This document shows positions 9,109-17,021 of a stretch of DNA of 59,289 bases, piece after piece. The notes under the pieces were generated by a model that was given only the letters and a program-made list of their open reading frames with translations, was not told the DNA's origin and searched no databases. Both the position numbers and the translations under genes were made by a program. Numbering within the stretch: the first letter of the stretch is position 1; each line of letters opens with the position of its first letter. The stretch comes from an uncultured Akkermansia sp. (GTDB lineage Bacteria; Verrucomicrobiota; Verrucomicrobiia; Verrucomicrobiales; Akkermansiaceae). The stretch spans positions 1-59,289 of the forward strand of contig CANQSS010000008.1 of the NCBI GenBank assembly GCA_947626545.1, in the 5' to 3' direction.

Positions 9109-10052
9109 GTGTCCCCTCCCCAAAGTCTTCCGGTCGCTCGCCGCTGCGGGGTGCTCTGCAGCGACTGATGTCCAATCGCATGGCAGTGGGATCGGCCGTT
9201 TTTTTGATGCTCATGGCGCTATTATGCTTCGTCCTGCCTCTTTTCCCCTGCATCGCTAACCCAAATCTCACGGATTTGGACCATATTGCTGCGGCAAGCA
9301 GTTGGCATCATTGGTTGGGTACGGATCATCTTGGCCGCGACATGTTGGCGCGTGTGCTGTATGGCGGGCGTATCTCACTGTTGGTGGGTATGTTGGCTAC
9401 AGCCGTTGCCGTGGTACTTGGGGTGGTGTACGGGATGGTGTCCGGCTACGTGGGTGGGCGCACAGATGCGGTGATGATGCGTATTGTGGATGTGCTTTTC
9501 GCCTTGCCGTTTATCGTGGTGGTGGTTGTATTTTCTCTGAGTATTGAGGATCCGTGCCGGCAAATGACGGATTATGTGGTGAAGCTCACAGGGTGGAGTC
9601 GGGATGCTGTGGCACCCGTTTTCGGGCTGGTGCCCATTTTTTTGGCAATTGGCGCACTCGGCTGGCTTACGCTGGCGCGCATTGTGCGCACACAAACACT
9701 CGTATTGCGGGAACAGGAATTTGTACTCGCAGCCCGCTCACTTGGGTTGAGTCACGTTGCCATCCTTTTCCGCCACATTGCACCGAATTTACTTGGTCCA
9801 GTCATCGTTTACACCACGCTGGCTGTGCCGGGTATCATTCTTACAGAATCTACTCTTTCCTTCATTGGCTTGGGGGTGAAAACTCCCAATTCCTCGTGGG
9901 GCACGCTCATCAAAGAGGGTGCAGATCGAATGGAAGTAGCGCCGGAGCTACTGATTTACCCAGCCGTTTTTTTCTGTCTCACTCTGCTCGCCCTGAACTT
10001 TCTGGGCGATGGGTTGAGGGATGCCTTCGACCCAAAATCCTCCAGAGATTAA
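9105..10052 (+). CDS. Peptide ABC transporter permease (OppC/DppC family)
   Basis: 315 residues, starting in a 4 nt overlap with oppB. It has an N-terminal membrane segment (VGSAVFLMLMALLCFVLPLF), then the WLGTDHLGRDMLARVLYGGR motif characteristic of the DppC subfamily, and an EAA loop (AARSLGLSHVAILFRHIAPN). It is the second inner-membrane half of the peptide channel. The unit stops here: the next gene is convergent and begins 6 bp after the stop codon. The ATPase subunits must be supplied from elsewhere. Confidence 0.93.
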   Translation: MSVPSPKSSGRSPLRGALQRLMSNRMAVGSAVFLMLMALLCFVLPLFPCIANPNLTDLDHIAAASSWHHWLGTDHLGRDMLARVLYGGRISLLVGMLATAVAVVLGVVYGMVSGYVGGRTDAVMMRIVDVLFALPFIVVVVVFSLSIEDPCRQMTDYVVKLTGWSRDAVAPVFGLVPIFLAIGALGWLTLARIVRTQTLVLREQEFVLAARSLGLSHVAILFRHIAPNLLGPVIVYTTLAVPGIILTESTLSFIGLGVKTPNSSWGTLIKEGADRMEVAPELLIYPAVFFCLTLLALNFLGDGLRDAFDPKSSRD

Positions 10053-10058
10053 GGTGCA

Positions 10059-10391
10059 TCACTCCTCGCTCAGCACTCGCACAGCGGTGCACACGCAGCG
10101 GGGGCAGGGCACGTGTCCGTCGCGTTTCAGTAGCGCGCATTTGTCTGCTCCGAGGGTGCGAGTGAAGAGTTCGCGCAACTCAGATTCCCGTTCTGGAGCC
10201 ATGGCGATGGCTGCGTAGAGAGCTCCGCACGTACCGCCGGGAGCTCTACCTACGTTGCAATTTTGCATAGCAGGAACGAGCTCCTCGCGTCCCATGGTAG
10301 CACACACCGTTTGCGCGCAGTTGAGGTGTCGTGGTGGTTGGCGGAAGATGGAGAGGGCTTTTTGCTCAATGGGGGTCAGCTGTGTATCCAT
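10059..10391 (-). CDS. C_GCAxxG_C_C-type putative redox protein
   Basis: 110 residues starting at MDTQLTPIEQ. A longer upstream frame is read only through the preceding gene. The cysteine pattern NCAQTV, GGTCGALYAAI, a later GADKC and CPRCV matches the C_GCAxxG_C_C family, small proteins thought to be redox-active or metal-binding and of unknown exact role. It is the last gene of the argF-sufE-methyltransferase operon and overlaps the methyltransferase by 16 nt. It converges with oppC, with 6 bp between the stops. Confidence 0.72.
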   Translation of the reverse strand: MDTQLTPIEQKALSIFRQPPRHLNCAQTVCATMGREELVPAMQNCNVGRAPGGTCGALYAAIAMAPERESELRELFTRTLGADKCALLKRDGHVPCPRCVCTAVRVLSEE

Positions 10392-11266
10392 AACGTTTTT
10401 AGATAAGTTTCCGGAGAAAAGTCGAAGGGCATGGGGGCTTCTTCCAAGCACGCCGTTGTGGGCGATGCGGTGCTCACCATTTGCCGAAAATCCGCTGCAC
10501 TCGTACTTCGACAGTTGGTTGTGCATAGGATATGCCCGCGAGGTTCCAGGCAGCGCGTTGCGCGGCGCACGAGTTCCGTGTAATCGCGGTCGGCACGCCA
10601 CACATGCCCCTTCGAATCTCGTGAAAAAGTTGGGGGATCCAGCACAATGATATGGAATTTCCTCCCTTGTCGTGCGAAGGTGCTCAGCCAGTGCATAGCA
10701 TCTCCTCTGCAGAAGAAGTGCTTTTCGGGGTCAACATCATTTGCTCGCATGTTCTCGCGGCAACGTTCAAGGCATGGCCGCGCGAGGTCCAGCGTTGTGG
10801 TCACGGCGTCCTCCAGGGCGGCACACACGGAAAATGCACCAGTGTAGGCAAAGAGATTCAGCACAGTCATGCCCGGATGGCATAGGCGGCGCAGCTGAGC
10901 TCGGTTGTCTCGCTGGTCGATGAAGAGTCCTTGAGAATATCCGCTTTGCATATCCAACCAGTATCGGACGCCATTTTCCCGCACGGTAAACTGCAACGGC
11001 TGCTGCGGCAGACGCAGTGGTTCAGGTGCGCTCTTGTCTCCCATCGACAGGTGCTTCACAAATACATCGGCTCCGCTTGCAAGAAGCCACTCGCGTAAAT
11101 TTGGAGGCAATTCCGTATTTCGCAGTGACACCATAAAGCGTCCGGCAAGCGCATCGACACTCACACCGGCAAAAAGCAGCCCTTCCGGTAGTACTCGGTA
11201 AGCATCAGTCGCCGGTTCCAATGCTGCACGGCGGTTTGCCAACAGTTGATCCAGGCGCTCTAACAT
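10376..11266 (-). CDS. Class I SAM-dependent methyltransferase, RlmI/RlmK-like
   Basis: About 296 residues from MLERLDQLL. The ATG at 11326 is less likely because it would lie inside sufE. The core is a Rossmann methyltransferase: the SAM-binding motif VLNLFAYTGAFSVCAAL, an acidic residue at the end of the next strand, and motif IV IIVLDPPTFSRD. The family includes the 23S rRNA m5C methyltransferases RlmI and RlmK/L. The PUA domain that usually precedes the core in RlmI is not evident; a short alpha/beta segment takes its place. The substrate is probably rRNA, but this is inferred from the family. Confidence 0.85.
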   Translation of the reverse strand: MLERLDQLLANRRAALEPATDAYRVLPEGLLFAGVSVDALAGRFMVSLRNTELPPNLREWLLASGADVFVKHLSMGDKSAPEPLRLPQQPLQFTVRENGVRYWLDMQSGYSQGLFIDQRDNRAQLRRLCHPGMTVLNLFAYTGAFSVCAALEDAVTTTLDLARPCLERCRENMRANDVDPEKHFFCRGDAMHWLSTFARQGRKFHIIVLDPPTFSRDSKGHVWRADRDYTELVRRATRCLEPRGHILCTTNCRSTSAADFRQMVSTASPTTACLEEAPMPFDFSPETYLKTLWIHS

Positions 11267-11270
11267 GGAC

Positions 11271-11681
11271 TCAGACGTGTTCAGATGCGGCGTGGCGAAG
11301 AGTATTAGCCATGGTGGCAAGGGCATTTGCGCGGGTGGAAGCTAAATGTTCCTTTAACCCGGCGGTGTCCAGCTTGCTCAAATCTGCCGCCAGCACTTCC
11401 TGGGGTGTGAGCCCGGAAAGCAAGCGAACAAAAATGGCGATGAGTCCTTTTGTAATTAACGAGTCGCTATCGGCGTGGATGATGAAGGCTCCATCCACTA
11501 CCTCCGTGCCGACCCACACCTGACTCTGGCACCCCTGAATGAGATTTTCCGGGCGGCGATACTGTTCCGGCATGGGATGCAGGCGGCGGCCCAACGAGAT
11601 GATGTACTCATAGCGCTCCTGCCAGTCCTCAAAAACAGACAGGTCATCCAACAGTTCTTCGATACGTTCTGTGTAGCTCAT
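11271..11681 (-). CDS. sufE: SufE-family sulfur acceptor
   Basis: 136 residues, full length. SufE takes persulfide sulfur from a SufS/CsdA cysteine desulfurase for iron-sulfur cluster assembly. The acceptor cysteine lies in LIQGCQSQVWV, and the following LITKGLIAIFVRLLSG is the conserved helix of the fold. The start overlaps the argF stop (ATGA at 11678-11681). No sufS or sufBCD is in the window, so its partner is encoded elsewhere. Confidence 0.93.
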   Translation of the reverse strand: MSYTERIEELLDDLSVFEDWQERYEYIISLGRRLHPMPEQYRRPENLIQGCQSQVWVGTEVVDGAFIIHADSDSLITKGLIAIFVRLLSGLTPQEVLAADLSKLDTAGLKEHLASTRANALATMANTLRHAASEHV

Positions 11682-12586
11682 GATTGTGCCAAAGTATGGA
11701 GGACGGCTTTCTGCGCGTGCAAGCGGTTTTCAGCCTCGGAGAAAATAGCACCGGCATGCATCTCCAGCACTTCATCGGTGATCTCGTAGCCTCGATAGGC
11801 GGGCAGGCAGTGGAATACGCTGTGCTCTGCCGCAGCGTGAGTCAACAATTCACGGTTTACTTGGTAGGGGAAGAAAGGCTTTTCTTTCGTGCCTTTTTCG
11901 TTCTCCTGCCCCATGGAAATCCATGTGTCAGTGTTGATGACAGTGGCATCGCGCACTGCTTCTACAGGGTCGGTGGTGCAGATGATGCCGGAGTAGTCAA
12001 GCTTGGCGAGCACATCTGCGCTCGGCAGAGCCTGCTGTGGACCGCCCAGCGCCAATGTGAACCCCAGACGTTTGGCCGCCCACATCCACGAGCGCCCCAT
12101 GTTGTTGTCCGTGTCGCCCATAAATGCAATTTTCATGTCTTTCCATGCGCCTACGCCGTATAGCTCTTCCAGCGTAAGCAGATCTGCCAGTATTTGGCAC
12201 GGATGTTCCTGGTCTGTAAGTGCATTGATGGTCGGTATACCGGAGTACGCAGCGAAATCTGCCACATCGCTCTGGGCGTAGGTACGGATAATTGCCCCGT
12301 GTACCATGCGCCCCAGCACGCGCGCTGTGTCTTTCACCGGCTCTCCACGCCCCAGCTGTGTATCGTGCGTGGAGAGAAACATGGGGCGTCCGCCCAGTTC
12401 GCTCACACCCACCTCGAACGATACACGTGTACGCGTGGACGACTTGGAGAAGATAAGCGCCCATGTTTGCCCCGCCAATGATTGCGTGGTGTGGTGTCCG
12501 CGTTCCGCTTTCAGCTTGTGTCCAAGCGTCAGTAATTCCTTGATTTGTTCGCCGGAGAGTTCCTCGATGGATAGCAGATTTTTCAT
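11678..12586 (-). CDS. argF: Ornithine carbamoyltransferase
   Basis: 302 residues, normal length. It transfers the carbamoyl group from carbamoyl phosphate to ornithine to give citrulline in arginine synthesis. The carbamoyl-phosphate site SSTRTRVSFE, the HPCQILADLLT segment and the ornithine-side motif HCLPAYRG are all present; the last is HCLPAHRG in many homologues, so Ala-Tyr replaces Ala-His. It is first in a four-gene minus-strand operon with its own strong promoter at 12609-12636. Confidence 0.95.
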   Translation of the reverse strand: MKNLLSIEELSGEQIKELLTLGHKLKAERGHHTTQSLAGQTWALIFSKSSTRTRVSFEVGVSELGGRPMFLSTHDTQLGRGEPVKDTARVLGRMVHGAIIRTYAQSDVADFAAYSGIPTINALTDQEHPCQILADLLTLEELYGVGAWKDMKIAFMGDTDNNMGRSWMWAAKRLGFTLALGGPQQALPSADVLAKLDYSGIICTTDPVEAVRDATVINTDTWISMGQENEKGTKEKPFFPYQVNRELLTHAAAEHSVFHCLPAYRGYEITDEVLEMHAGAIFSEAENRLHAQKAVLHTLAQS

Positions 12587-12608
12587 GAGCGTTTTTGAAG
12601 GAGCGCCG

Positions 12609-12636
12609 ATTATACCACGCTGCTTTATTTTGTAAA
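12609..12636 (-). promoter_or_regulatory. argF operon promoter
   Basis: Read on the minus strand: TTTACA (12636-12631), 16 bp spacer, consensus TATAAT (12614-12609). 22 nt separate the -10 box from the argF ATG at 12586. The -35 box is 15 bp from the end of the repeat element at 12652. Confidence 0.75.
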
Positions 12637-12651
12637 GCGTCGAGCTCCCTA

Positions 12652-12875
12652 GGGCAAACGCATTGGAAAATGCATTTGCCTATGTACGATTTACGATTTA
12701 TTAATAATGTGCGCATTGCGCAGAATTTTTCGAATCATCAACGTATGCAGGAGGCTTCTTGGAACCATCAGCATGATGAGTGCTTGTTGTCATGATTTTT
12801 GATATGTATAGACAGTGATATCAGCCAATAAGAGTACTTTCTCTGTTGATGAACTTTTCTCAAATGCGTTTGCCC
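12652..12875 (+). repeat. MITE-like repeat, copy 3
   Basis: A 224 bp copy of the element seen at 76 and 312. Here the terminal inverted repeats are perfect over 13 bp (GGGCAAACGCATT and AATGCGTTTGCCC) and both ends are flanked by TA, consistent with a TA target-site duplication. It sits between the divergent argF and rpmH transcription units. The rest of the 12587-13171 gap holds the two promoters and about 200 bp in which nothing else was recognised. Confidence 0.9.
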
Positions 12876-13090
12876 TAAAGAGCCCCCAATCCGTAATGCT
12901 TCAAGAAAAATCATCAAAGATCGATACCTCCATGTGATGGATCTCGATGAATACTGTCCCTTTCATACAAAGAGCAACTCTATTCGTGCTTGTTTACTCA
13001 TTTTAAGTAATATGTGATTGATATTACCCTTTCATTTTTGAGGCAATGCAGACGGATGTGGCGTTTGGCGTGTGAGGTAAAAATTGTACT

Positions 13091-13118
13091 TGACATGTTC
13101 CAATAATAGCGTATCATG
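13091..13118 (+). promoter_or_regulatory. rpmH promoter
   Basis: Consensus TTGACA (13091-13096), 16 bp spacer, TATCAT (13113-13118). The leader to the rpmH ATG at 13172 is about 47 nt and includes a short GC-rich stretch that could fold weakly. Confidence 0.7.
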
Positions 13119-13171
13119 TGCGCTCGCCCGCTAGGCGCAAGGATTTTTTAACACCCGTAAATAATAAGACT

Positions 13172-13357
13172 ATGAGCAAAAGAACCTATCAGCCTTCCAA
13201 GCGCTGCCGTAAGCGCCAGTTTGGATTCCGCGCACGTATGGCGTCCAAGAATGGGCGTGCCTTGCTGGCTCGTCGTCGAGCCAAAGGGCGCAAGCGTCTG
13301 TTACCGAAGGGGGCAGAGGTGCATTATAAGCGTCACACTGTCCAGCACGGCGTGTGA
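13172..13357 (+). CDS. rpmH: 50S ribosomal protein bL34
   Basis: A very basic protein starting [20 protein letters not shown], the bL34 signature. At 61 residues it is longer than the usual 44-50: the canonical end around RRAKGRKRL is followed by a ~17-residue tail ([18 protein letters not shown]). An in-frame ATG at 13118 would add 18 residues, but it overlaps the promoter and is rejected. It heads the conserved rpmH-rnpA-yidD-yidC block. Confidence 0.95.
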   Translation: MSKRTYQPSKRCRKRQFGFRARMASKNGRALLARRRAKGRKRLLPKGAEVHYKRHTVQHGV

Positions 13358-13416
13358 TGTCCCGGTGAGCCACGGGGTGACCCGCGAAGCCGGGGAAAGC
13401 AGATATCCCCCCGGAG

Positions 13417-13782
13417 ATGCAACTGAAGCGCCAGCATACTATCAAGCGAGCCGGAGAGTTCGCTTACGTGCGTGCGCAGGGATACTCACGCACGGGGCGC
13501 TATTTTGTGATGAGCACTGCGCCGTTCCGGCAGGAGGGAAATGACCGCTCGTCGCACTTCGGTATTATCACGACCAGACGAATAGGGCGTGCCGTGGTGC
13601 GCAACAGGCTTCGTCGGCAGGTGCGCTCTCTGTTGCGCGAGCAAGGGGATGCTCTGGGGAGAGGAAGCTACGTGGTAGTCGTGGTGCGCCGGAGCGCGGT
13701 TGGGGCTGATTATGACGCTCTGCGCAGAGAAATGAAGAAGTTGATAGCGTACCACGGACAAAGAGCTGTAGAAGTGACATGA
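13417..13782 (+). CDS. rnpA: Ribonuclease P protein component
   Basis: 121 residues, normal size. It is the protein cofactor of RNase P, which removes 5' leaders from pre-tRNA. The signature RNxxRR helix is seen as [18 protein letters not shown], preceded by the conserved [13 protein letters not shown] strand. The start follows a CCGGAG ribosome site. It overlaps yidD by 4 nt. Its place between rpmH and yidD is conserved across bacteria. Confidence 0.95.
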   Translation: MQLKRQHTIKRAGEFAYVRAQGYSRTGRYFVMSTAPFRQEGNDRSSHFGIITTRRIGRAVVRNRLRRQVRSLLREQGDALGRGSYVVVVVRRSAVGADYDALRREMKKLIAYHGQRAVEVT

Positions 13783-14030
13783 TGAAGAAAGTCCTCATAT
13801 TGCCGGTGCGATTTTATCAGCGTTACCTCAGCAGACCGTTGCACGTGTTGTGCGGACCGATGTCGGGTTGTCGATTCAGGCCGAGCTGCTCGGCGTACTT
13901 TATTGAAGCGGTAGAGGTGCATGGAGCATTCAAGGGTGCGGCGCTGGGAATTTGGCGCATCCTGCGATGCAACCCATGGGGCGGTTGCGGGTACGATCCG
14001 GTGCCTCCGAAAATTCAAAAAACACACTAA
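13779..14030 (+). CDS. yidD: Membrane protein insertion efficiency factor YidD
   Basis: 83 residues. It shows the family core [28 protein letters not shown] and [20 protein letters not shown], with the conserved cysteines. YidD is a small amphipathic inner-membrane-associated protein that helps YidC-dependent insertion. It overlaps rnpA by 4 nt and is followed 6 nt later by yidC. Confidence 0.95.
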   Translation: MMKKVLILPVRFYQRYLSRPLHVLCGPMSGCRFRPSCSAYFIEAVEVHGAFKGAALGIWRILRCNPWGGCGYDPVPPKIQKTH

Positions 14031-14036
14031 AACATT

Positions 14037-15935
14037 ATGGATAAAACAGGTTGGTTTGTTGTGACAATTTGTGCGATCCTTCTTGGGATCAATTGGTATT
14101 ACTCTACCTCAGAACTCCCGCCTGCTGCACAACCAATAGCGCAGCAGACAAGCTCAGCAGAGGCGACCGCGGTACCTACTTCCGCAGCCGTCGTAGAGGA
14201 GGTGACACAGGGAACAGAGTCCGCAGCTGCTCAGGTTGCTCCCGCAACCCCTGAGCCGCAGGTGGTGGCTACCCTCGTTTCTCGCAATGCCCAAGGGCAG
14301 GAAGTAGCCAAATTTGAGTTTCAGAACATTGGCGGTTCCCTCCGTTGTGTGGAGATGGCGGGCATGGCCATCAACAGCACTAAGGATGATCTCTTGGACG
14401 CCGTAAAACTCAATTCGCAGGCGCGGCAAGGCATCGGCACACTCATGTTCGGTTTGAGTGTGGACAAAGATCCGGTGTTTGATAGCACGGATTATCGTGT
14501 GGTGCCAGCTGAGACGAATGACAAGCAGGTAACGCTGGAGGGGCGGCTCAACGATTTACGCATCGTGAAAACTTACGCTCTTGTATCCCAACAGGTGGAT
14601 AAGGAAACGGTGGCGGGTAATGCGTACTGCCTGCGGCTCACCGTGCAGGTGCAGAATATGGGGGACAAGACACGCCGAGCCAAGAATTGGGGCGTGTATG
14701 CGGGGGGGGCCGGGCCAATTTCGCCTACAGAGTGGACGCAGTTCACCTACTACATCCGCAATGAGAACAAGTCCTTCCGGAAGGAGAGTGTCGGCAGCTT
14801 CCGTCCGTGGTTTGGAAGTGCAAAAGAACGGGTGGTGGAAAGCGGAGGAGACTCTGTATCTTGGGTGGGCGTGATGAATCAGTATTACGCCACTCTGGTG
14901 CAGCCTAGCGACGGGCAGGGAGTAAATACTTACTATGCCGCGCCTCTGACCAACATCACTTTGCCGGGGAAGGAGCACAAAACCGCCGAGGGCGTGGAGA
15001 GTGCTGTCGGGGTGCCGGAGTTTACACTGGCTGCTGCTGTTCCGGGGGCTGCTGGTGGAGTGCAAACTCTTTCCTACACCATTTTTGCCGGGCCGAAGCT
15101 GAATCTCATGCTCAGCGACATGACTAAGGAAATCCCAAAGATTGACCACATAATGGACTACGGGATCTTCCACGTTATCAGCTACCCAATGAACTGGCTC
15201 ATCAATGTGTTTTATGGCTGGTTCGGCAACTGGGGATGGGCTATCGTGGCGATGACGTTTGTGGTGCGTCTGCTCATTTGGCCGCTTTACCGCAAGAGCT
15301 ACATGAGTATGAAGAGCATGAGCCTCCTGCAGCCCAAAGTGAAGGAAATCCGGGAAAAATATGCCAATGACCAGCAGAGGGCGAGCATGGAGATGATGAA
15401 TCTGTACCGCGATTATGGCGTATCCCCCTTGGGCGGATGCCTGCCTATGTTCCTGCAGATTCCGATCTTCTTCTCATTTTTTTATGTGTTGCAGACCGCT
15501 GCAGAGTTCCGCGGCGCTCCCTTCATCGGGTGGGTACATGATCTTTCGCAGATGGACACTGTATGCACACTGCCAATTTTTGGGTATGGCCTGCCGATCA
15601 ATGTGCTGCCGGTTGTGATGGTCATTACGATGCTGCTGCAAATGCGCATGACCCCGCAGGTGGGCGGTGACCCCATGCAGCAGCGTATCATGCGACTTAT
15701 GCCGCTCTTCTTCTTCGCTTTCTGCTATTATTACCCGAGCGCGTTAGCTCTCTACTGGACCACGACAAACATCATTTCCATCATCCAAACGTGGATTATT
15801 CGTCGCTTGCCCCAGCCAGAGCTTCGCAAAGCGCCCAAGCAGAAAGGACCAAAGCGCAAGAGTTTCATGGAGCGCATGATGGATGCCCAGAAGGCCGCCA
15901 TGGCCGAGCAGCAAGCTCGTCAGCGCCGCCGTTGA
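14037..15935 (+). CDS. yidC: Membrane protein insertase YidC
   Basis: 632 residues, Gram-negative type. It has an N-terminal membrane anchor (WFVVTICAILLGINWYY), a Pro/Ala-rich linker, a large periplasmic beta domain (~90-370), then the conserved Oxa1-like insertase core with membrane segments around WGWAIVAMTFVVRLLIWPLY, GGCLPMFLQIPIFFSFFYVL and MPLFFFAFCYYYPSALALYW. The conserved Arg of the hydrophilic groove lies in the first core segment. The C-terminal ~40 residues are strongly basic, which suits ribosome contact. It inserts inner-membrane proteins alone or with Sec. Confidence 0.96.
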   Translation: MDKTGWFVVTICAILLGINWYYSTSELPPAAQPIAQQTSSAEATAVPTSAAVVEEVTQGTESAAAQVAPATPEPQVVATLVSRNAQGQEVAKFEFQNIGGSLRCVEMAGMAINSTKDDLLDAVKLNSQARQGIGTLMFGLSVDKDPVFDSTDYRVVPAETNDKQVTLEGRLNDLRIVKTYALVSQQVDKETVAGNAYCLRLTVQVQNMGDKTRRAKNWGVYAGGAGPISPTEWTQFTYYIRNENKSFRKESVGSFRPWFGSAKERVVESGGDSVSWVGVMNQYYATLVQPSDGQGVNTYYAAPLTNITLPGKEHKTAEGVESAVGVPEFTLAAAVPGAAGGVQTLSYTIFAGPKLNLMLSDMTKEIPKIDHIMDYGIFHVISYPMNWLINVFYGWFGNWGWAIVAMTFVVRLLIWPLYRKSYMSMKSMSLLQPKVKEIREKYANDQQRASMEMMNLYRDYGVSPLGGCLPMFLQIPIFFSFFYVLQTAAEFRGAPFIGWVHDLSQMDTVCTLPIFGYGLPINVLPVVMVITMLLQMRMTPQVGGDPMQQRIMRLMPLFFFAFCYYYPSALALYWTTTNIISIIQTWIIRRLPQPELRKAPKQKGPKRKSFMERMMDAQKAAMAEQQARQRRR

Positions 15936-15956
15936 TATGTGCGCTTGAAAACTTCG

Positions 15957-15985
15957 TTGACATCGTGTGAAAGACTAACTAGGAT
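15957..15985 (+). promoter_or_regulatory. Promoter of the thioredoxin-like lipoprotein gene
   Basis: TTGACA (15957-15962), 17 bp spacer, TAGGAT (15980-15985), then only 6 nt to the ATG at 15992. Transcription should begin on or next to the start codon, so the mRNA is predicted leaderless. Confidence 0.65.
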
Positions 15986-15991
15986 AGGTGC

Positions 15992-17017
15992 ATGAAGCAT
16001 GCTTCTTTCAGGTGGATGGTGCTGCTGGTGGGTGTGCTGGCAATGACACAGGCAGGGTGCAGGCCGGCTTCTCCCAAATGGAGTGAAGATTATGCGGGAG
16101 AGATGAAGAAAGCGGCAGCGGAAGGTAGCTTGGTGCTCGTGTTGGTGGATGGTCCCGGTTGGAATGCACCTAGTGATGAGTTGCACCGAGGAGTGCTTAG
16201 AGCTCCTGAATTCATCGATTTTGTCAAAGAAAATCATTTGCGCCTTGTGGAGGCAGTCATTCCGAATCCAAGAGGCAAAGGGGTGAAACAGGATGAAGCA
16301 AATCGGTTGCAGGAGATAATTGTCAAAAGTGGCGTGCATGGTTATCCTACGTTGGCGCTGTTCGATAGTGCTGGTTATGCCTTCGTCTCCTTCTCGAGTA
16401 CTGATCTGAAGCAGGTGATATCCACATTGCGCAGTGGGGTGGAGCAACAAAAAAAGTTTGCCGAGACAATGGCGGAGGCAGAGACTTTGCAAGGGGATGA
16501 GCGTGTGCAGAAGCTTATGTCAGCTCGCGAACTTCTTCCGGAGGAGCGACGCGATGCTTATCCCGGTCTCATTGATACGATTATCAAGAACGACCCGGAG
16601 GACAAGACGGGCTTTCAAAAGCGTATTGCCGATGCACAGCAATTTCAGGAGCAGATGACGCTTTTCAACAAGCAACTCGCTGAACAATTGGGTGATGTGA
16701 GCAAGCTGAAACCTCAAGAATCGCTGAAGATGTGGCGGGAGAGTGTGCTCGAACTCCTGAAGAAAGACGTTTGGGCGCCGATGGTTCGCCAGTTCATTTA
16801 CCAGAGTATTGTCGTGAGCTATTTTCGGGAAAACAAACCGAAAGAAGCTCTGCCATACCTGTTGAAAGCGGCAGATGCCTACCCGGAATCGCCGCAGTCC
16901 GAGATTATGCGTCGCGAGTACGATCGGTTGACGGCGGAATTGGAGAAGGAAAGTGCGGAGCGAGAGGTTCCTGCCAGGTCTGCCGAATCTCCCGCTGAGC
17001 AACCTGATGTGCAATAA
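15992..17017 (+). CDS. Thioredoxin-fold lipoprotein without active-site cysteines
   Basis: 341 residues. A signal sequence ends in a lipobox-like MTQAGC, so it is probably a lipoprotein. Residues ~35-150 resemble a thioredoxin-like domain: a strand LVLVLVDGPGWNAPSDEL sits where WCxxC is normally found, and GYPTLALFDSAG is the cis-Pro strand. Both redox cysteines are missing, so a disulfide role is unlikely. The C-terminal half is helical with a TPR-like end (FRENKPKEALPYLLKAADAYPE). It may act as a binding or scaffold protein. It converges with the next gene, with 4 bp between the stops. Confidence 0.72.
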   Translation: MKHASFRWMVLLVGVLAMTQAGCRPASPKWSEDYAGEMKKAAAEGSLVLVLVDGPGWNAPSDELHRGVLRAPEFIDFVKENHLRLVEAVIPNPRGKGVKQDEANRLQEIIVKSGVHGYPTLALFDSAGYAFVSFSSTDLKQVISTLRSGVEQQKKFAETMAEAETLQGDERVQKLMSARELLPEERRDAYPGLIDTIIKNDPEDKTGFQKRIADAQQFQEQMTLFNKQLAEQLGDVSKLKPQESLKMWRESVLELLKKDVWAPMVRQFIYQSIVVSYFRENKPKEALPYLLKAADAYPESPQSEIMRREYDRLTAELEKESAEREVPARSAESPAEQPDVQ

Positions 17018-17021
17018 ATTG

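Noticed and set aside
12877..13090. Replication origin near rpmH
   Set aside because: rpmH often lies near oriC, but no DnaA boxes (TTATCCACA-like) or dnaA gene could be seen.
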